Shown: positions 38,735-47,737 of the stretch, in pieces
Numbering within the stretch: the stretch's first letter is position 1
Layout: every line of letters starts with the position of its first letter
Source: Burkholderiaceae bacterium
GTDB taxonomy: Bacteria > Pseudomonadota > Gammaproteobacteria > Burkholderiales > Burkholderiaceae_C
Direction of reading: 5' to 3'
Length of the DNA: 64,000 nt
Assembly (NCBI GenBank): GCA_031253795.1
Contig: JAIRVR010000030.1
Span: forward strand, 1 to 64,000
Notes under the pieces: model-generated
Databases searched by the model: none
Seen by the model: only the letters and a program-made list of their open reading frames with translations
What the model was told of the DNA's origin: nothing
Program-made: the position numbers and the translations under genes

Positions 38735-41326
38735 TCAGTACACATCTCTTCGATAGCGGCCTTCGACGATCAGGTCTTCGACGGCGGTTGCGCCCAGCAC
38801 TTCGGTCAGCGCGGTGTCCACGCCCGCGGCCATGCCGTCGGCACTGCCGCAGACATAGAGCACGGCGCCGTCGGCGATCCAGCGGCGCAGCGGCTCGGCC
38901 GCTTCGCGCAGGGCATCCTGTACATAGCGGCGCTCGGCCTGGTCGCGCGAATAGACGAAGTCCGCACGCTCCACCTGGCCCGAGGACAGCCAGCCAGCCA
39001 CCTCGGCCTCGCAAAAGCCGTCGTGGGCACGCTGGCGTTCGCCGAACAGCAGCCAGTTGCGGTGGCTGCCTGCGCGCACGCGCGCCAGCAGATGGCCGCG
39101 CAGGCCCGCATAACCCGAACCATTGCCGATGAAGATGGCCGGCGTGTCGCCGCTGCCGTCACCGCCGTCGCGCGCCTCGAAAGCCTTGTTGTTCACCAGG
39201 CGCAGCGACAGCGTCGTGCCCAGCGGCGCATGGACGGTGAGCCAGCCCGAGGCCAGGCCCAGCCCCCCGTCATGGCGCGCCTGGCGCACCAGCAGCTGCA
39301 CATGGCCATCCTGCGGCAGCGAAGCCACCGAATAGCTGCGCGGCGCCAGCGGCATGAGCGCATCGGCCACGGCCTGGGGCGGACTGCCTGCCGCCAGCTC
39401 GCCGGGCAGGAGCAGCACGCTGGCTGCCAGCGCCTCGCGCAGCGCCACGGACTGCCGCTGCCAGCGCACCAGGGCAGCGCCGTCGCAGGCCTGGCGCCGC
39501 AGCCAGGCGTCGATGACCTCGTCTGCATGGCGCGGCAGGATCTCGACCAGGGCACCGGCCTTCCACGACGGCACCACGCCTTCGGGCGGCAGCAGCTGCA
39601 GCGCATACAGACCGGCGCCCTGGCTGCCGGCATTGCACAGGCTGCGTGCCTGCAACCGCCAGGGGGCGAAGGCCGGTGCCACGGCTTCGGGCGGACAGGA
39701 CACCGCAGCCGCCACGCCGAAATGCCCGGCCAGCGCCTGCTGCCAGGCCGTCCAGGCCGGCGCGTCCTCGCCATCCATTTCGATCAGCGGAAACACCGGC
39801 TGTGCACCCAGACGGCGCAGTTGGTGGTCCAGCGCATGGCCGAAGCCGCAAAAGGCCTGGTACTGCCGGTCGCCCAGCGCCAGGAGGCCGTATTGCAGGT
39901 GCGGCAGGGCCGGTCCCGAGGCCGCGCCCAGCAGACGGGCAAAGCGGCGTGCGGCGTCGGGCGGATCGCCCTCGCCAAAGCTGCTGGCCACAAAAAGCAC
40001 ACGGGCATGGTGGCGCAACTGTTCGGCATCGAGCCCGGCCACGGAACGCAGCGTCGCGGCCAGGCCCGCGCCGCGCAGGGCCGCCACCGTGGCCACGGCC
40101 AGGCGCTCGGCACGTCCGGCCTGGCTGGCGAAGGCCACGAGCACGGACTCCCGGCCCGGGACCGGCTCTCCCCCCTCGCCAGCCAGTGCCTGGCGCTCGC
40201 GCGCCACGGCGCGGGCCTTGCGGCGGCGGTCCAGGTACAGCATCCAGCCGGTGATGGCGAACAGCGGCATGATCAGCGAGGCCAGGGTCATGAAGATGCG
40301 CCCCGGCATTCCGAAATAGGTCCCCATGTGCAGCGGATAGATCGCGCCCACGGCACGGCGTCCCGCGGGCAGGTCGGCGTAGCGCTCGTCGCGCTCCACC
40401 CTGCCATCGCCCTGCACGGCCATCTGGTTGCGCGCGCGCTCGTGGGCCGCCCCGGCATCCAGCCAGCTGATCTGCAACGGCTGGCCGGCGCGCTCGGGCA
40501 GGCGCAGCTGCGCCAGCGTCCATCCCTGGGCCACGCGCTCGAAACCGGACCAGCCGGCTGCGAAGTCCACGGCCTGCGCCACCGACGGTTCAGGCCTGGC
40601 GCCACCAGTCCGTGCGGCAGGCGCCGCGGCGGCCGCGCGCGGCGGCACGCCGGCCCAGCCGTCCACGGTGCTGCGTACCACGCCAAAGGCCCAGTACATG
40701 CCCGTGAACGTGAACACCACATAGGCGACCAGGGCCCAGGTGCCCAGCACCGAATGCAGACCCCACAGAAAGGAACGGCCCTTGAGCGCGGGGTCGAAGG
40801 TCAGCCAGGTGCGCCAGGACAGGGGGCGGCGCGGCCAGCGCAGGTACAGGCCCGACAGCGACAGCATCAGCAGCAGGCCGGCCAGGGTTCCGGTGACGGG
40901 CTTGCCATCGTCACGCGGCAGCAGCAGCCAGCGGTGCAGGCGCTCCACCCATTCGAAGAATTCCGAGCCATGCTGCTCGGGCAGTTGCGCGCCCGTGTAG
41001 GGATCGACGAAGACGGTCTCGCCCCGGCGCTGGCCGGGTGGCGGCTTGAAGCCCACCTGGGCCGAACGGCCGGGCTCGGCATGAACGGTGATGCGCTGGA
41101 TGGCGCGCTGCTCGCCAGCATCGCGCAGGGCCGCCGCGATCTGCGGCGGTGCCAGCAGCGCGGCATCGCGCACGGGCACCGAGGCCGTGCCGGGATTGAG
41201 CCAACCCAGGATTTCCTCGTGAAAAGAGAACACCGCACCCGACAGGCCGATGACCATGAGCACGGTGCCGGCCGTGATGCCGACGAACCAGTGCAGCTGG
41301 AACCAGATTTTCTTGAAGCTCATCAT
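38735..41326 (-). CDS. PepSY-flavodoxin-FNR fused reductase (ferric siderophore reductase type)
   Basis: An 863-residue fusion. Residues about 1-370 are a PepSY-associated membrane domain with four helices and periplasmic loops (FSFHEE after helix 1, His-rich region, YPLHMGTYFG). Residues about 390-545 are a flavodoxin-like FMN domain (VLVAFASQAGRAERLA, LFVASSFGEGDPPD). Residues about 560-863 resemble the FAD/NADPH part of sulfite reductase flavoprotein (MYVCGSADGMAAGVDTAL-like end near 835, GNGSGYAGLRG). Such proteins pass NADPH electrons across the inner membrane to reduce ferric siderophores. It starts 7 bp after the TonB receptor stop, so both are expressed together under the Fur box. Confidence 0.88.
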   Translation of the reverse strand: MMSFKKIWFQLHWFVGITAGTVLMVIGLSGAVFSFHEEILGWLNPGTASVPVRDAALLAPPQIAAALRDAGEQRAIQRITVHAEPGRSAQVGFKPPPGQRRGETVFVDPYTGAQLPEQHGSEFFEWVERLHRWLLLPRDDGKPVTGTLAGLLLMLSLSGLYLRWPRRPLSWRTWLTFDPALKGRSFLWGLHSVLGTWALVAYVVFTFTGMYWAFGVVRSTVDGWAGVPPRAAAAAPAARTGGARPEPSVAQAVDFAAGWSGFERVAQGWTLAQLRLPERAGQPLQISWLDAGAAHERARNQMAVQGDGRVERDERYADLPAGRRAVGAIYPLHMGTYFGMPGRIFMTLASLIMPLFAITGWMLYLDRRRKARAVARERQALAGEGGEPVPGRESVLVAFASQAGRAERLAVATVAALRGAGLAATLRSVAGLDAEQLRHHARVLFVASSFGEGDPPDAARRFARLLGAASGPALPHLQYGLLALGDRQYQAFCGFGHALDHQLRRLGAQPVFPLIEMDGEDAPAWTAWQQALAGHFGVAAAVSCPPEAVAPAFAPWRLQARSLCNAGSQGAGLYALQLLPPEGVVPSWKAGALVEILPRHADEVIDAWLRRQACDGAALVRWQRQSVALREALAASVLLLPGELAAGSPPQAVADALMPLAPRSYSVASLPQDGHVQLLVRQARHDGGLGLASGWLTVHAPLGTTLSLRLVNNKAFEARDGGDGSGDTPAIFIGNGSGYAGLRGHLLARVRAGSHRNWLLFGERQRAHDGFCEAEVAGWLSSGQVERADFVYSRDQAERRYVQDALREAAEPLRRWIADGAVLYVCGSADGMAAGVDTALTEVLGATAVEDLIVEGRYRRDVY

Positions 41327-41333
41327 CCCGCCA

Positions 41334-43475
41334 TCAGAAGTCCATGCTCATGCGCAGCAGGGCCTGGCGGCGCTCACCCAGCGTGACATAGATGGGACTG
41401 CCCGAGGAGGCCACGTAGTTCTTGTCGAACAGATTCTTGAGGTTGAGCTGCAGCTTGACCAGGCGGCCGTTCCAAGGGACCTCGTAGGCCACGAAGGCAT
41501 CGACCACTTCGTAGCCATCGTTGTAGAAGGAGTTGGCGGCATCGCCCGCGCGCTTGCCCACATGGCGCAGGCCAGCGCCCGCGCGCCACTGGCCGGCCGC
41601 CGTGCGCGGGAAATCATAGGCCGCGAACACCGAGGCAGACTGGCGCGCCACATTGGCCAGCTGGTTGCCACGGTACTGGGGGTCGTTGGTGACCTGGGCA
41701 TCGGTGTAGGCATAGCTGCCGATCACGCGCCAATGGCGGCCGATCTGGCCGGCCACGTCCAGTTCCAGTCCGCGCGAGCGGGCGCCGCCCACGGCGCGCG
41801 CATAGCTCTGGCCGTCAATGGTCTCGCTGACCACCACGTTGCGCTTGCGTATGTCGAACAGGGCGGCCGTGGCCGTGACGCCGCGCGCCAGTTCCAGCTT
41901 GGCACCCAGCTCCCAGGACTTGCCTTCCTCGGGCGGCAGCGTGCCGATCACGTTGCCGATGCTGCTCTGGGGCTTGAAGGACTGGCTGTAGCTGCCGTAC
42001 ACGGACCAGACGGAATCGGGCTGCCAGACCAGGCCGACGCGCGGAATGAATTGGGTGCCATCGGACTCGCTGCCCACCACGAAGGGCCGGCCCTTGCCCG
42101 CCACCTGGTCGTAGCGCAGCCAGCGGCCGCCAGCCTGCACGATCCACTGGTCGGACAGGCGTATGGAGTCCTGCACGAACAAGGCCTGCTGGCGGATCTG
42201 GTCGCTCTGGTCGCTCTGGGCCGGATCCACGTTGGTGGAGTTGGGCAACCGTCCGTAGACGGGATCGTAGACATTGAAGCCGCCGGCATTGGCGCCGCGG
42301 ATCAGGTCGCGGCGGTAGATGTTGCTGTCCTCGGCATCGAAGCCGGCCAGGATGTCGTGGCGCAGCCCGCCCCACTGCACCTGGCCCTGCAGGTTCAGCT
42401 GCAGCACATGCTGCTGGCTGAGCGCGCCACGCGTGCCGTCGGGCCGGCGCGTGAGCACGCCCGTGACGGGGTTGAGCGACACGGGACGGGCCTGGTAGTC
42501 GTCATAGCGGTTGCGGTTGTAGCTGTAGGTGCCGCCCAGCTTCCAGTCCGCCCCCAGGTTGTGGCGGGCCTGGACGGTGAAGAAATCCGAATCGCCGATG
42601 GTGCGGTTGTAGGCCTCGTCCAGGCGCCGGCGCGGATCGATGGCCACGGGCTTGCCCGTGCGCGAGTCGATGACGGTGCCACGGTCGAAGGGCTGCTCAT
42701 ATTCGGTGTGCTCGTAGGACACGCGCACATAGGTGTCGCGGCCATACCAGGCCAGCGAGGGAGCGACCACGCTCTGCTTGTTCACGCCGAAGTTGCGCCA
42801 GTAGTCGACATTGCTGGTGTCGGCGATCAGGCGGTAGGCCAGGCCATTGCTGCCGATGGGCCCGGTCAGGTCCACCGAGGCCCCGCCACCGCCCAGGCTG
42901 GACACGCTGGCCGCGGCCTGGCCCGCGAATTCAAGCTGGGGCTTCTTGGTGACCATGTTGACCACTCCGCCCGGGTCCATGCTGCCGTAGAGGATGGAGG
43001 ACGGGCCCTTGAGCACCTCCACACGCTCGGTCGTATACGTCAGGTTGCGCGCCAGCACGGTACGCACGCCATCGCGCAGGATGGATCCGTCGCGGTTGAA
43101 GCCGAAGCCGCGCTTGATCAGCGCATCCTGGGTGCCGCCCAGCGTATTGGCCTGGGTGATGCCGCTGACGTAGTACAGCGCCTCGTCGATATTGCGCACC
43201 TGCTGGTCCTGCAGCACCTGGGCCGGCACCACGGCCACGGCCTGGGGCAGGTCGCGCAGCGCGGCGTCGGTGCGCGTGGCCGTGGTTGCGCGCTTGGGCT
43301 GATAGCCGATTTCCTGGGCCTTCTCCTGGATGATGACCTCGGGCAGCACGGGCTTGTCCGTTCCGGAGGGAGGCTGCTGTGCGGCGGGGGCATCGGCGGG
43401 CTGCGCCATGGCCGAAGCGGCAGCGCAAAGGGCCAGGCCGCAAAGGCTTGGCGATAAACGGACAGGGCGGTTCAT
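41334..43475 (-). CDS. TonB-dependent siderophore receptor
   Basis: A 713-residue outer membrane receptor: signal peptide (to about 25), TonB-box-like LPEVIIQ near residue 45, plug domain (QAVAVVPAQVLQDQQVRNI, GFGFNRDGSILRDG, VEVLKGPSSILYGSMDPGG), then a 22-strand beta barrel ending in the aromatic LLRMSMDF. The plug and barrel features match ferric-siderophore receptors (FhuE/FoxA/FpvA-like). The start at 43475 begins the signal peptide; the frame extends upstream without one. A Fur-like site is about 96 bp upstream, and the downstream PepSY-flavodoxin-FNR gene fits siderophore iron reduction. Confidence 0.93.
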   Translation of the reverse strand: MNRPVRLSPSLCGLALCAAASAMAQPADAPAAQQPPSGTDKPVLPEVIIQEKAQEIGYQPKRATTATRTDAALRDLPQAVAVVPAQVLQDQQVRNIDEALYYVSGITQANTLGGTQDALIKRGFGFNRDGSILRDGVRTVLARNLTYTTERVEVLKGPSSILYGSMDPGGVVNMVTKKPQLEFAGQAAASVSSLGGGGASVDLTGPIGSNGLAYRLIADTSNVDYWRNFGVNKQSVVAPSLAWYGRDTYVRVSYEHTEYEQPFDRGTVIDSRTGKPVAIDPRRRLDEAYNRTIGDSDFFTVQARHNLGADWKLGGTYSYNRNRYDDYQARPVSLNPVTGVLTRRPDGTRGALSQQHVLQLNLQGQVQWGGLRHDILAGFDAEDSNIYRRDLIRGANAGGFNVYDPVYGRLPNSTNVDPAQSDQSDQIRQQALFVQDSIRLSDQWIVQAGGRWLRYDQVAGKGRPFVVGSESDGTQFIPRVGLVWQPDSVWSVYGSYSQSFKPQSSIGNVIGTLPPEEGKSWELGAKLELARGVTATAALFDIRKRNVVVSETIDGQSYARAVGGARSRGLELDVAGQIGRHWRVIGSYAYTDAQVTNDPQYRGNQLANVARQSASVFAAYDFPRTAAGQWRAGAGLRHVGKRAGDAANSFYNDGYEVVDAFVAYEVPWNGRLVKLQLNLKNLFDKNYVASSGSPIYVTLGERRQALLRMSMDF

Positions 43476-43570
43476 GGAAGGCGGGAGCTGGAATGGAGGG
43501 CAGGACACCGCGCCCCCTTCCCGGGCGGCGCCGGCCAGGCAGGGGATTGACGGCATCAATCAGGGCGCGA

Positions 43571-43590
43571 TTCTAAATTGTTCTCATTTA
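43571..43590 (-). promoter_or_regulatory. Fur-like box before the TonB receptor
   Basis: On the minus strand TAAATGAGAACAATTTAGAA. The left half AAATGAGAA matches the Fur consensus exactly and the right half partly. It lies about 96 bp upstream of the receptor start in an otherwise GC-rich region, fitting iron repression of the receptor and its reductase. Confidence 0.7.
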
Positions 43591-43681
43591 CCATGTGTTG
43601 CATGCATGCGATTGGCCCGGAGCACGACCTGGGGTTTATGCCGAGCATCACGGTGCGGGCCCCGGGCCTAGAATCGCCGGC

Positions 43682-43876
43682 AGCAGGAGAGCAGGTGGAC
43701 GCCCCGGGCGCCCGCCTCACCGAAGGCGCAAACTCCCATACACGCTCAGGTACCGTACTGCGAACACACCATGCCGTCTGGAGAGCCGCCGCGCGCAATG
43801 CGCGGCGCACCGAAGGAGCAAGCCCCGTTCACTTGAGCGGTGGTGAATCTCTCAGGTACCAAGGACAGGGGGAGCG
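43682..43876 (+). ncRNA. Tandem glycine riboswitch
   Basis: Two aptamer-like units before a D-amino acid dehydrogenase. Unit 1 (about 43683-43762) has GCAGGAGAG, CACCGAAGGCGCAAACTCCC and GCTCAGGTACCGTACTGC. Unit 2 (about 43778-43876) has CTGGAGAG, GCACCGAAGGAGCAAGC and CTCTCAGGTACCAAGGACAG. GGAGAG, CCGAAGG.GCAA and CTCAGGTACC are the conserved core blocks of glycine aptamers, in the right order in both. The 491-bp gap 43476-43966 also holds the Fur-like site. No gene is visible in it. Confidence 0.9.
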
Positions 43877-43966
43877 GCAGCTGCGTCACGCGACGCCGGC
43901 TGCTTGCTATTGAATCCATAGCTTCAGCCCCGCGTGGCCGGCACATGCCTTGGAAAGGGCACCGTC

Positions 43967-45325
43967 ATGCGCGTCATCGTTCTCGGAGCCGGCCTGATCG
44001 GCACGGCCTCGGCCTACTATCTTCAATCCCTGGGCCACGAAGTGACCGTGGTCGACCGCCAGGCCGCGCCTGGCGCCGAAACCAGCTTCGCCAACGGCGG
44101 CCAGATCTCGGTCAGCCATGCCGAGCCCTGGGCCAACCCCGGGGCCCCGCTCAAGCTGCTGGCCTGGCTGGGCCGCGCGGATGCCCCCCTGCTGTTCCGG
44201 CCGCGCGCCGATGTGCGCCAGTGGCTGTGGGGCCTATCCTTTCTGCGCAATTGCACGCCTTCGCGCACGCGCCACCACATCGCACAGATCGTGCGCCTGG
44301 GTACGTACAGCCGCACCGCACTGCAGCAGCTGCGCGCCGACACCGGCATCCAGTATGAGCAGCGCACCCAGGGCATCCTGCACTTCTACACCAGCGCCCG
44401 AGAGTTCGAGGCGGCGCTGCGGCCCACCGAACACATGCAGGCCCTGGGCTGCGACCGCCGCCTCATCGACGCCGACGAGGCCGTGCGCCTGGAGCCCGCA
44501 CTGGCCGGCGTGCGCGACCGCATTGCGGGCGCCACCTACACGGCCGAGGATGAATCGGGCGACGCCCAGCTGTTCACGCGCGCGCTGGCGCGCATAGCGG
44601 CCCACACGGGCGTTCAGTTCCGCCTGGGCCACCACATCACGGCGCTGCGCACCACCGGCGCGGGGGCCAGCGAGCACATCGACCATGTGGAGCTCACCAA
44701 TGCCGATGGCCGCTACGAGCGCCTGCGCGGCGATGCCTATGTGCTGGCCCTGGGATCCTTCAGCCCGCTGCTGGTGCAGCCCCTGGGCCTGCGCCTGCCG
44801 ATCTACCCGGCCAAGGGCTATTCCGTGACCCTGCCCGTGCTCGACCCTGCCAGGGCCTACCAGGTCAGCCTGACGGATGACGAATTCAAGCTGGTCTTCT
44901 CGCGCTACACCGGGCCCCAGGGCGACCGCCTGCGCATCGCGGGAACGGCCGAGTTCAACGGCTACGACCGCCGCCTCGACCCCGTGCGCTGCGAGGCCAT
45001 CGTGCGGCGTGTGCAGCAGCTGTTTCCCGGTGCCGGCGACACGGAGGCGGCCCAGTACTGGAGCGGCCTGCGGCCGGCCACGCCCAGCAATGTGCCGCTG
45101 ATAGGCCGCTCGCGCATTGCCAATCTGTTTCTCAACACGGGCCACGGCACCCTGGGCTGGACCCATGCCTGCGGGTCGGGCAAGGCCCTCGCCGACCTGG
45201 TCAGCGGCCGGCAGCCCGCCGTGGATTTCGACTTCCTGGGCCAGGAGAGGGCGGGAACAGGCCGCCCTGGCACGGCACCCCGCGCCCATGCTTCCCCGAC
45301 AGGAGCGCAACGCCTCAGGCCGTGA
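43967..45325 (+). CDS. dadA: D-amino acid dehydrogenase / FAD-dependent amino acid oxidase
   Basis: A 452-residue DAO-family flavoprotein. The N-terminal FAD motif VLGAGLIGTASAYYLQ (about 5-20), VVDRQAAPGAETSFANGGQ and the C-terminal WSGLRPATPSNVPLIGRS and GHGTLGWTHACGSG blocks match DadA-type D-amino acid dehydrogenases, which oxidise D-amino acids to keto acids at the membrane. The upstream glycine riboswitch suggests glycine turns this gene on; a glycine-oxidising relative is therefore possible. The start at 43967 is preferred to a GTG at 43934. The last 11 bp overlap the convergent FIST gene. Confidence 0.9.
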   Translation: MRVIVLGAGLIGTASAYYLQSLGHEVTVVDRQAAPGAETSFANGGQISVSHAEPWANPGAPLKLLAWLGRADAPLLFRPRADVRQWLWGLSFLRNCTPSRTRHHIAQIVRLGTYSRTALQQLRADTGIQYEQRTQGILHFYTSAREFEAALRPTEHMQALGCDRRLIDADEAVRLEPALAGVRDRIAGATYTAEDESGDAQLFTRALARIAAHTGVQFRLGHHITALRTTGAGASEHIDHVELTNADGRYERLRGDAYVLALGSFSPLLVQPLGLRLPIYPAKGYSVTLPVLDPARAYQVSLTDDEFKLVFSRYTGPQGDRLRIAGTAEFNGYDRRLDPVRCEAIVRRVQQLFPGAGDTEAAQYWSGLRPATPSNVPLIGRSRIANLFLNTGHGTLGWTHACGSGKALADLVSGRQPAVDFDFLGQERAGTGRPGTAPRAHASPTGAQRLRP

Positions 45326-46568
45326 ACACCGTCAGCACGCCGGCGAAGCGGTGCAGGCGCGCGTCCATGATCTCGGCATCGGCCACGAAGCCGATCAGCG
45401 GCACCTCTCCCAGCGCGTGGCGCAGGGTGCGCAGCTCGGCATCGGGACCGCCGAACAGCGCGCCCCCACGTCCACGGCAGCTGATGTACAGGGCGCCACG
45501 GATGCGGGGCTCGCCCTCCGGCACCGGTTCGGCATCCTCGGCTTCGGCCGCGTCGCGCAGGGCTGCGCCCAACTGCATGAGCTCCTGGCGCGCGGCCTGG
45601 GCCTGGCGGCGGCAGAAGATCACCGAATGCCCGGCTTCGACGGCCGAGGACAGGGCCACACCCTGGCGCAGCGGGTCCAGGCCGACCAGGGTCAGCACCT
45701 GGGCCTCTTCGGTCAGCACGCCATGGGCCACGCCACGGCCCGGCGGTGCGATCGCGGCCAGCGTGGAACGCACCGTGGTCAGCGCGGGCTGCCAGTCGCC
45801 GCCATCGAGCTCCACGCCCAGCAACTGCAGCAGGCGCTCCAGGGCAGGATCACCGTCAAGCCCGGTCACCAGGGCGCCACGCGCCTCGGTGATTTCCAGG
45901 CCCGCGCCCAGGGGCACGCAGCCCTGGGCCATGCCCGTGGCACAGGCCACGTCGGCGGAAAAGGCCACGCCCGAAAATCCGCCGCTGAACACGCCCGCCG
46001 TGCCCCCGGAACGCAGCTCAGCCAGGTCTTCGGCGCGGCAGGCGATCTGCACACCGTCCACCTCCTCCTCACCCGCACTGCCCAGGCCGCCGAACAGCAG
46101 GCCCGAGGAGGTGCGTTCGGACAGCTCGTACAGCAGCTCGGCCATTTCCGGCTGGCCGCCTTCGGCATGGACCAGGGCCGAGTGGGCGACGAAACCCGCC
46201 TCGCCGCCGGGCGCCGGCAGCGGGGCCAGGCCCGAGTACAGCCGGTAGTGCGAGGCCGGCACGTCCAGCAGCATCACGGCCAGCGCGGGCTCCGACAGGT
46301 ATTCATGTCCCATGGCCAGTACGCCCGGGGCCGAGCAGCCGCACCAGTCCGTCACATGGGGCAGGGCCCGCGCCAGGTGCTGGAGCAGGGGCTGGGCATG
46401 GCGCGCATGCCCGTGGGAGAAATACACCAGGGCCAGCCGAGGCCTGGGTACGGGGTTAGGCCCGGCCAGGTTAGGTCCGGCCATCTGTGCACGCAGCTGC
46501 TGCAGCACCGCATCGGCTGCCGTGCGCCAGTCCGCATGACTGGCATGGCCTACGGGAAACAACGCCAT
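45315..46568 (-). CDS. FIST-domain sensor protein
   Basis: A 417-residue protein made of a FIST N domain (about 40-240) and a FIST C domain (about 250-400), with no kinase or methyl-accepting part and no signal peptide. FIST proteins are thought to bind small ligands, perhaps amino acids, in the cytoplasm. Family-like blocks: WCGCSAPGVLAMG near residue 95, SSGLLFGGLGSAG near 150, and the C-terminal CRGRGGALFGGPDAE with PLIGFVADAEI. It is convergent with the D-amino acid dehydrogenase (11-bp overlap), which makes an amino acid ligand attractive but unproven. Confidence 0.85.
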   Translation of the reverse strand: MALFPVGHASHADWRTAADAVLQQLRAQMAGPNLAGPNPVPRPRLALVYFSHGHARHAQPLLQHLARALPHVTDWCGCSAPGVLAMGHEYLSEPALAVMLLDVPASHYRLYSGLAPLPAPGGEAGFVAHSALVHAEGGQPEMAELLYELSERTSSGLLFGGLGSAGEEEVDGVQIACRAEDLAELRSGGTAGVFSGGFSGVAFSADVACATGMAQGCVPLGAGLEITEARGALVTGLDGDPALERLLQLLGVELDGGDWQPALTTVRSTLAAIAPPGRGVAHGVLTEEAQVLTLVGLDPLRQGVALSSAVEAGHSVIFCRRQAQAARQELMQLGAALRDAAEAEDAEPVPEGEPRIRGALYISCRGRGGALFGGPDAELRTLRHALGEVPLIGFVADAEIMDARLHRFAGVLTVFTA

Positions 46569-46587
46569 TCCAACCTCTTTTCTGCGC

Positions 46588-46607
46588 AGGGCCGCCGCGG
46601 CGGCCCT
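46588..46607. other. Perfect GC palindrome between phaM and the FIST gene
   Basis: AGGGCCGCCGCGGCGGCCCT, a perfect 20-bp inverted repeat in the 62-bp gap. On the minus strand it follows the phaM stop by about 23 bp, so it could stall transcription, but there is no T-run and a terminator call is weak. Confidence 0.4.
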
Positions 46608-46630
46608 CCATGTGCACGGATACGCGGAAT

Positions 46631-47611
46631 TCAGCCAGCCGGCCGGCGCTTGGTCGCAGGCTTGACCGAAGCCGCCCTGGCAACCGTCTTGGCAGCTGCC
46701 TTGGGCGCCGCCTTGGGAGCGGCTGTGCCCGTGGTCCGGGCCGCAGCGGTCCGGGTGCCGCCGGCCTTTTTCGCGGCGGCTGCCGGGGCTTTTTTTGCAG
46801 CCTGATGGGTGGCGGGCGATGCAGGTGCCGCACGGGTCTTGGCGGCCTGGGCGGCGAAGGCTCCGGTCTGTGCGGCCACGCGGTCCATGGCGGCCTTGGC
46901 GAATTCACCGGCCATGCCCGTGGCGCGCTGGGCCGCGGCCACGGCTTCGGGGGCCAGGGGCTCGGCCAGGGCCTTGGCGGCAATCTGCTGGAATTGCTGG
47001 GTCAGCGCTCCCCACCACTGCATGGCCTGGCCCATGGCGGCCGCCTGGGCGGCAGGGGCTTCGCTGCCCTCACCGCTGCCCTGGCCTTCACCGTGGGGCT
47101 GCGGGGCGGCCGCCTGCGGGCCGGGCGCGGCCGCAGGCGGCTCCTGGGGGGCCGAGGCAGGGGTCGGAGCCGCCGCAGCGGCTGGCGCCGCGGCGCTCTT
47201 GCGCGTACGGGCAGCGCCCGCAGAGGACATGGGCCAGTCCGAATGATCGGAGCGCTGGGCCTCGGCCGCGCCCGATGTGGCGCCAGCAGAAGCGGCCGGG
47301 AACTGGAAGGCCTGGGCCAGCTCGCCCATGCTCACGTTCATGCCCTTCAGCGTGGACAGCGTCATGCGCTGCACTTCGAGGGCCTGGATGGTGGCCGCCA
47401 GTGCCTTGCCGTTTTGCTCCAGCCAGAACTGCACGGCCTTGAGTTCGGAGATACGCTTGTCCACCTCCTCGATGCTCACCGTGGGCGCCACCCATTCGGG
47501 CAGCCGCCCCAGCGGCCGGGCCGTGGCCGAACCCGCGCTCTGGGCCAGGCCCTGCAGGAAATCAAAGCCCGGGATGAACTTTCCGAAACCGAAAGAGGAC
47601 GCGTCACTCAT
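46631..47611 (-). CDS. phaM: PHA granule regulatory protein PhaM-like, with histone-H1-like tail
   Basis: A 326-residue protein. The N-terminal part (about 1-110) has the PhaM pattern: IPGFDFLQGL, LPEWVAPTVSIEEVDKRI near residue 38, and the helical segment QFWLEQNGKALAATIQALEVQR. A middle low-complexity Ala/Pro/Gln region follows, then a tail from about residue 265 rich in Ala, Lys and Pro (QAAKKAPAAAAKKA, KAAPKAAAKT, KPATKRRPAG), like the DNA-binding tail of PhaM, which activates PHA synthase and ties granules to the nucleoid. The start ATG 47611 gives the family N-terminus. No phaC is in the window. Confidence 0.88.
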   Translation of the reverse strand: MSDASSFGFGKFIPGFDFLQGLAQSAGSATARPLGRLPEWVAPTVSIEEVDKRISELKAVQFWLEQNGKALAATIQALEVQRMTLSTLKGMNVSMGELAQAFQFPAASAGATSGAAEAQRSDHSDWPMSSAGAARTRKSAAAPAAAAAPTPASAPQEPPAAAPGPQAAAPQPHGEGQGSGEGSEAPAAQAAAMGQAMQWWGALTQQFQQIAAKALAEPLAPEAVAAAQRATGMAGEFAKAAMDRVAAQTGAFAAQAAKTRAAPASPATHQAAKKAPAAAAKKAGGTRTAAARTTGTAAPKAAPKAAAKTVARAASVKPATKRRPAG

Positions 47612-47737
47612 GGCAGCACTCGCTCAGGACAGGGATGGGAAGAACCGTCTGGCCGACCGTGGGCCGGCCATGGATGCAGCTTAACCCAGGCGCCGGCGAA
47701 GTCCACCAAAAAGCAGCTTGCCGCGGCGCATCCTGTC

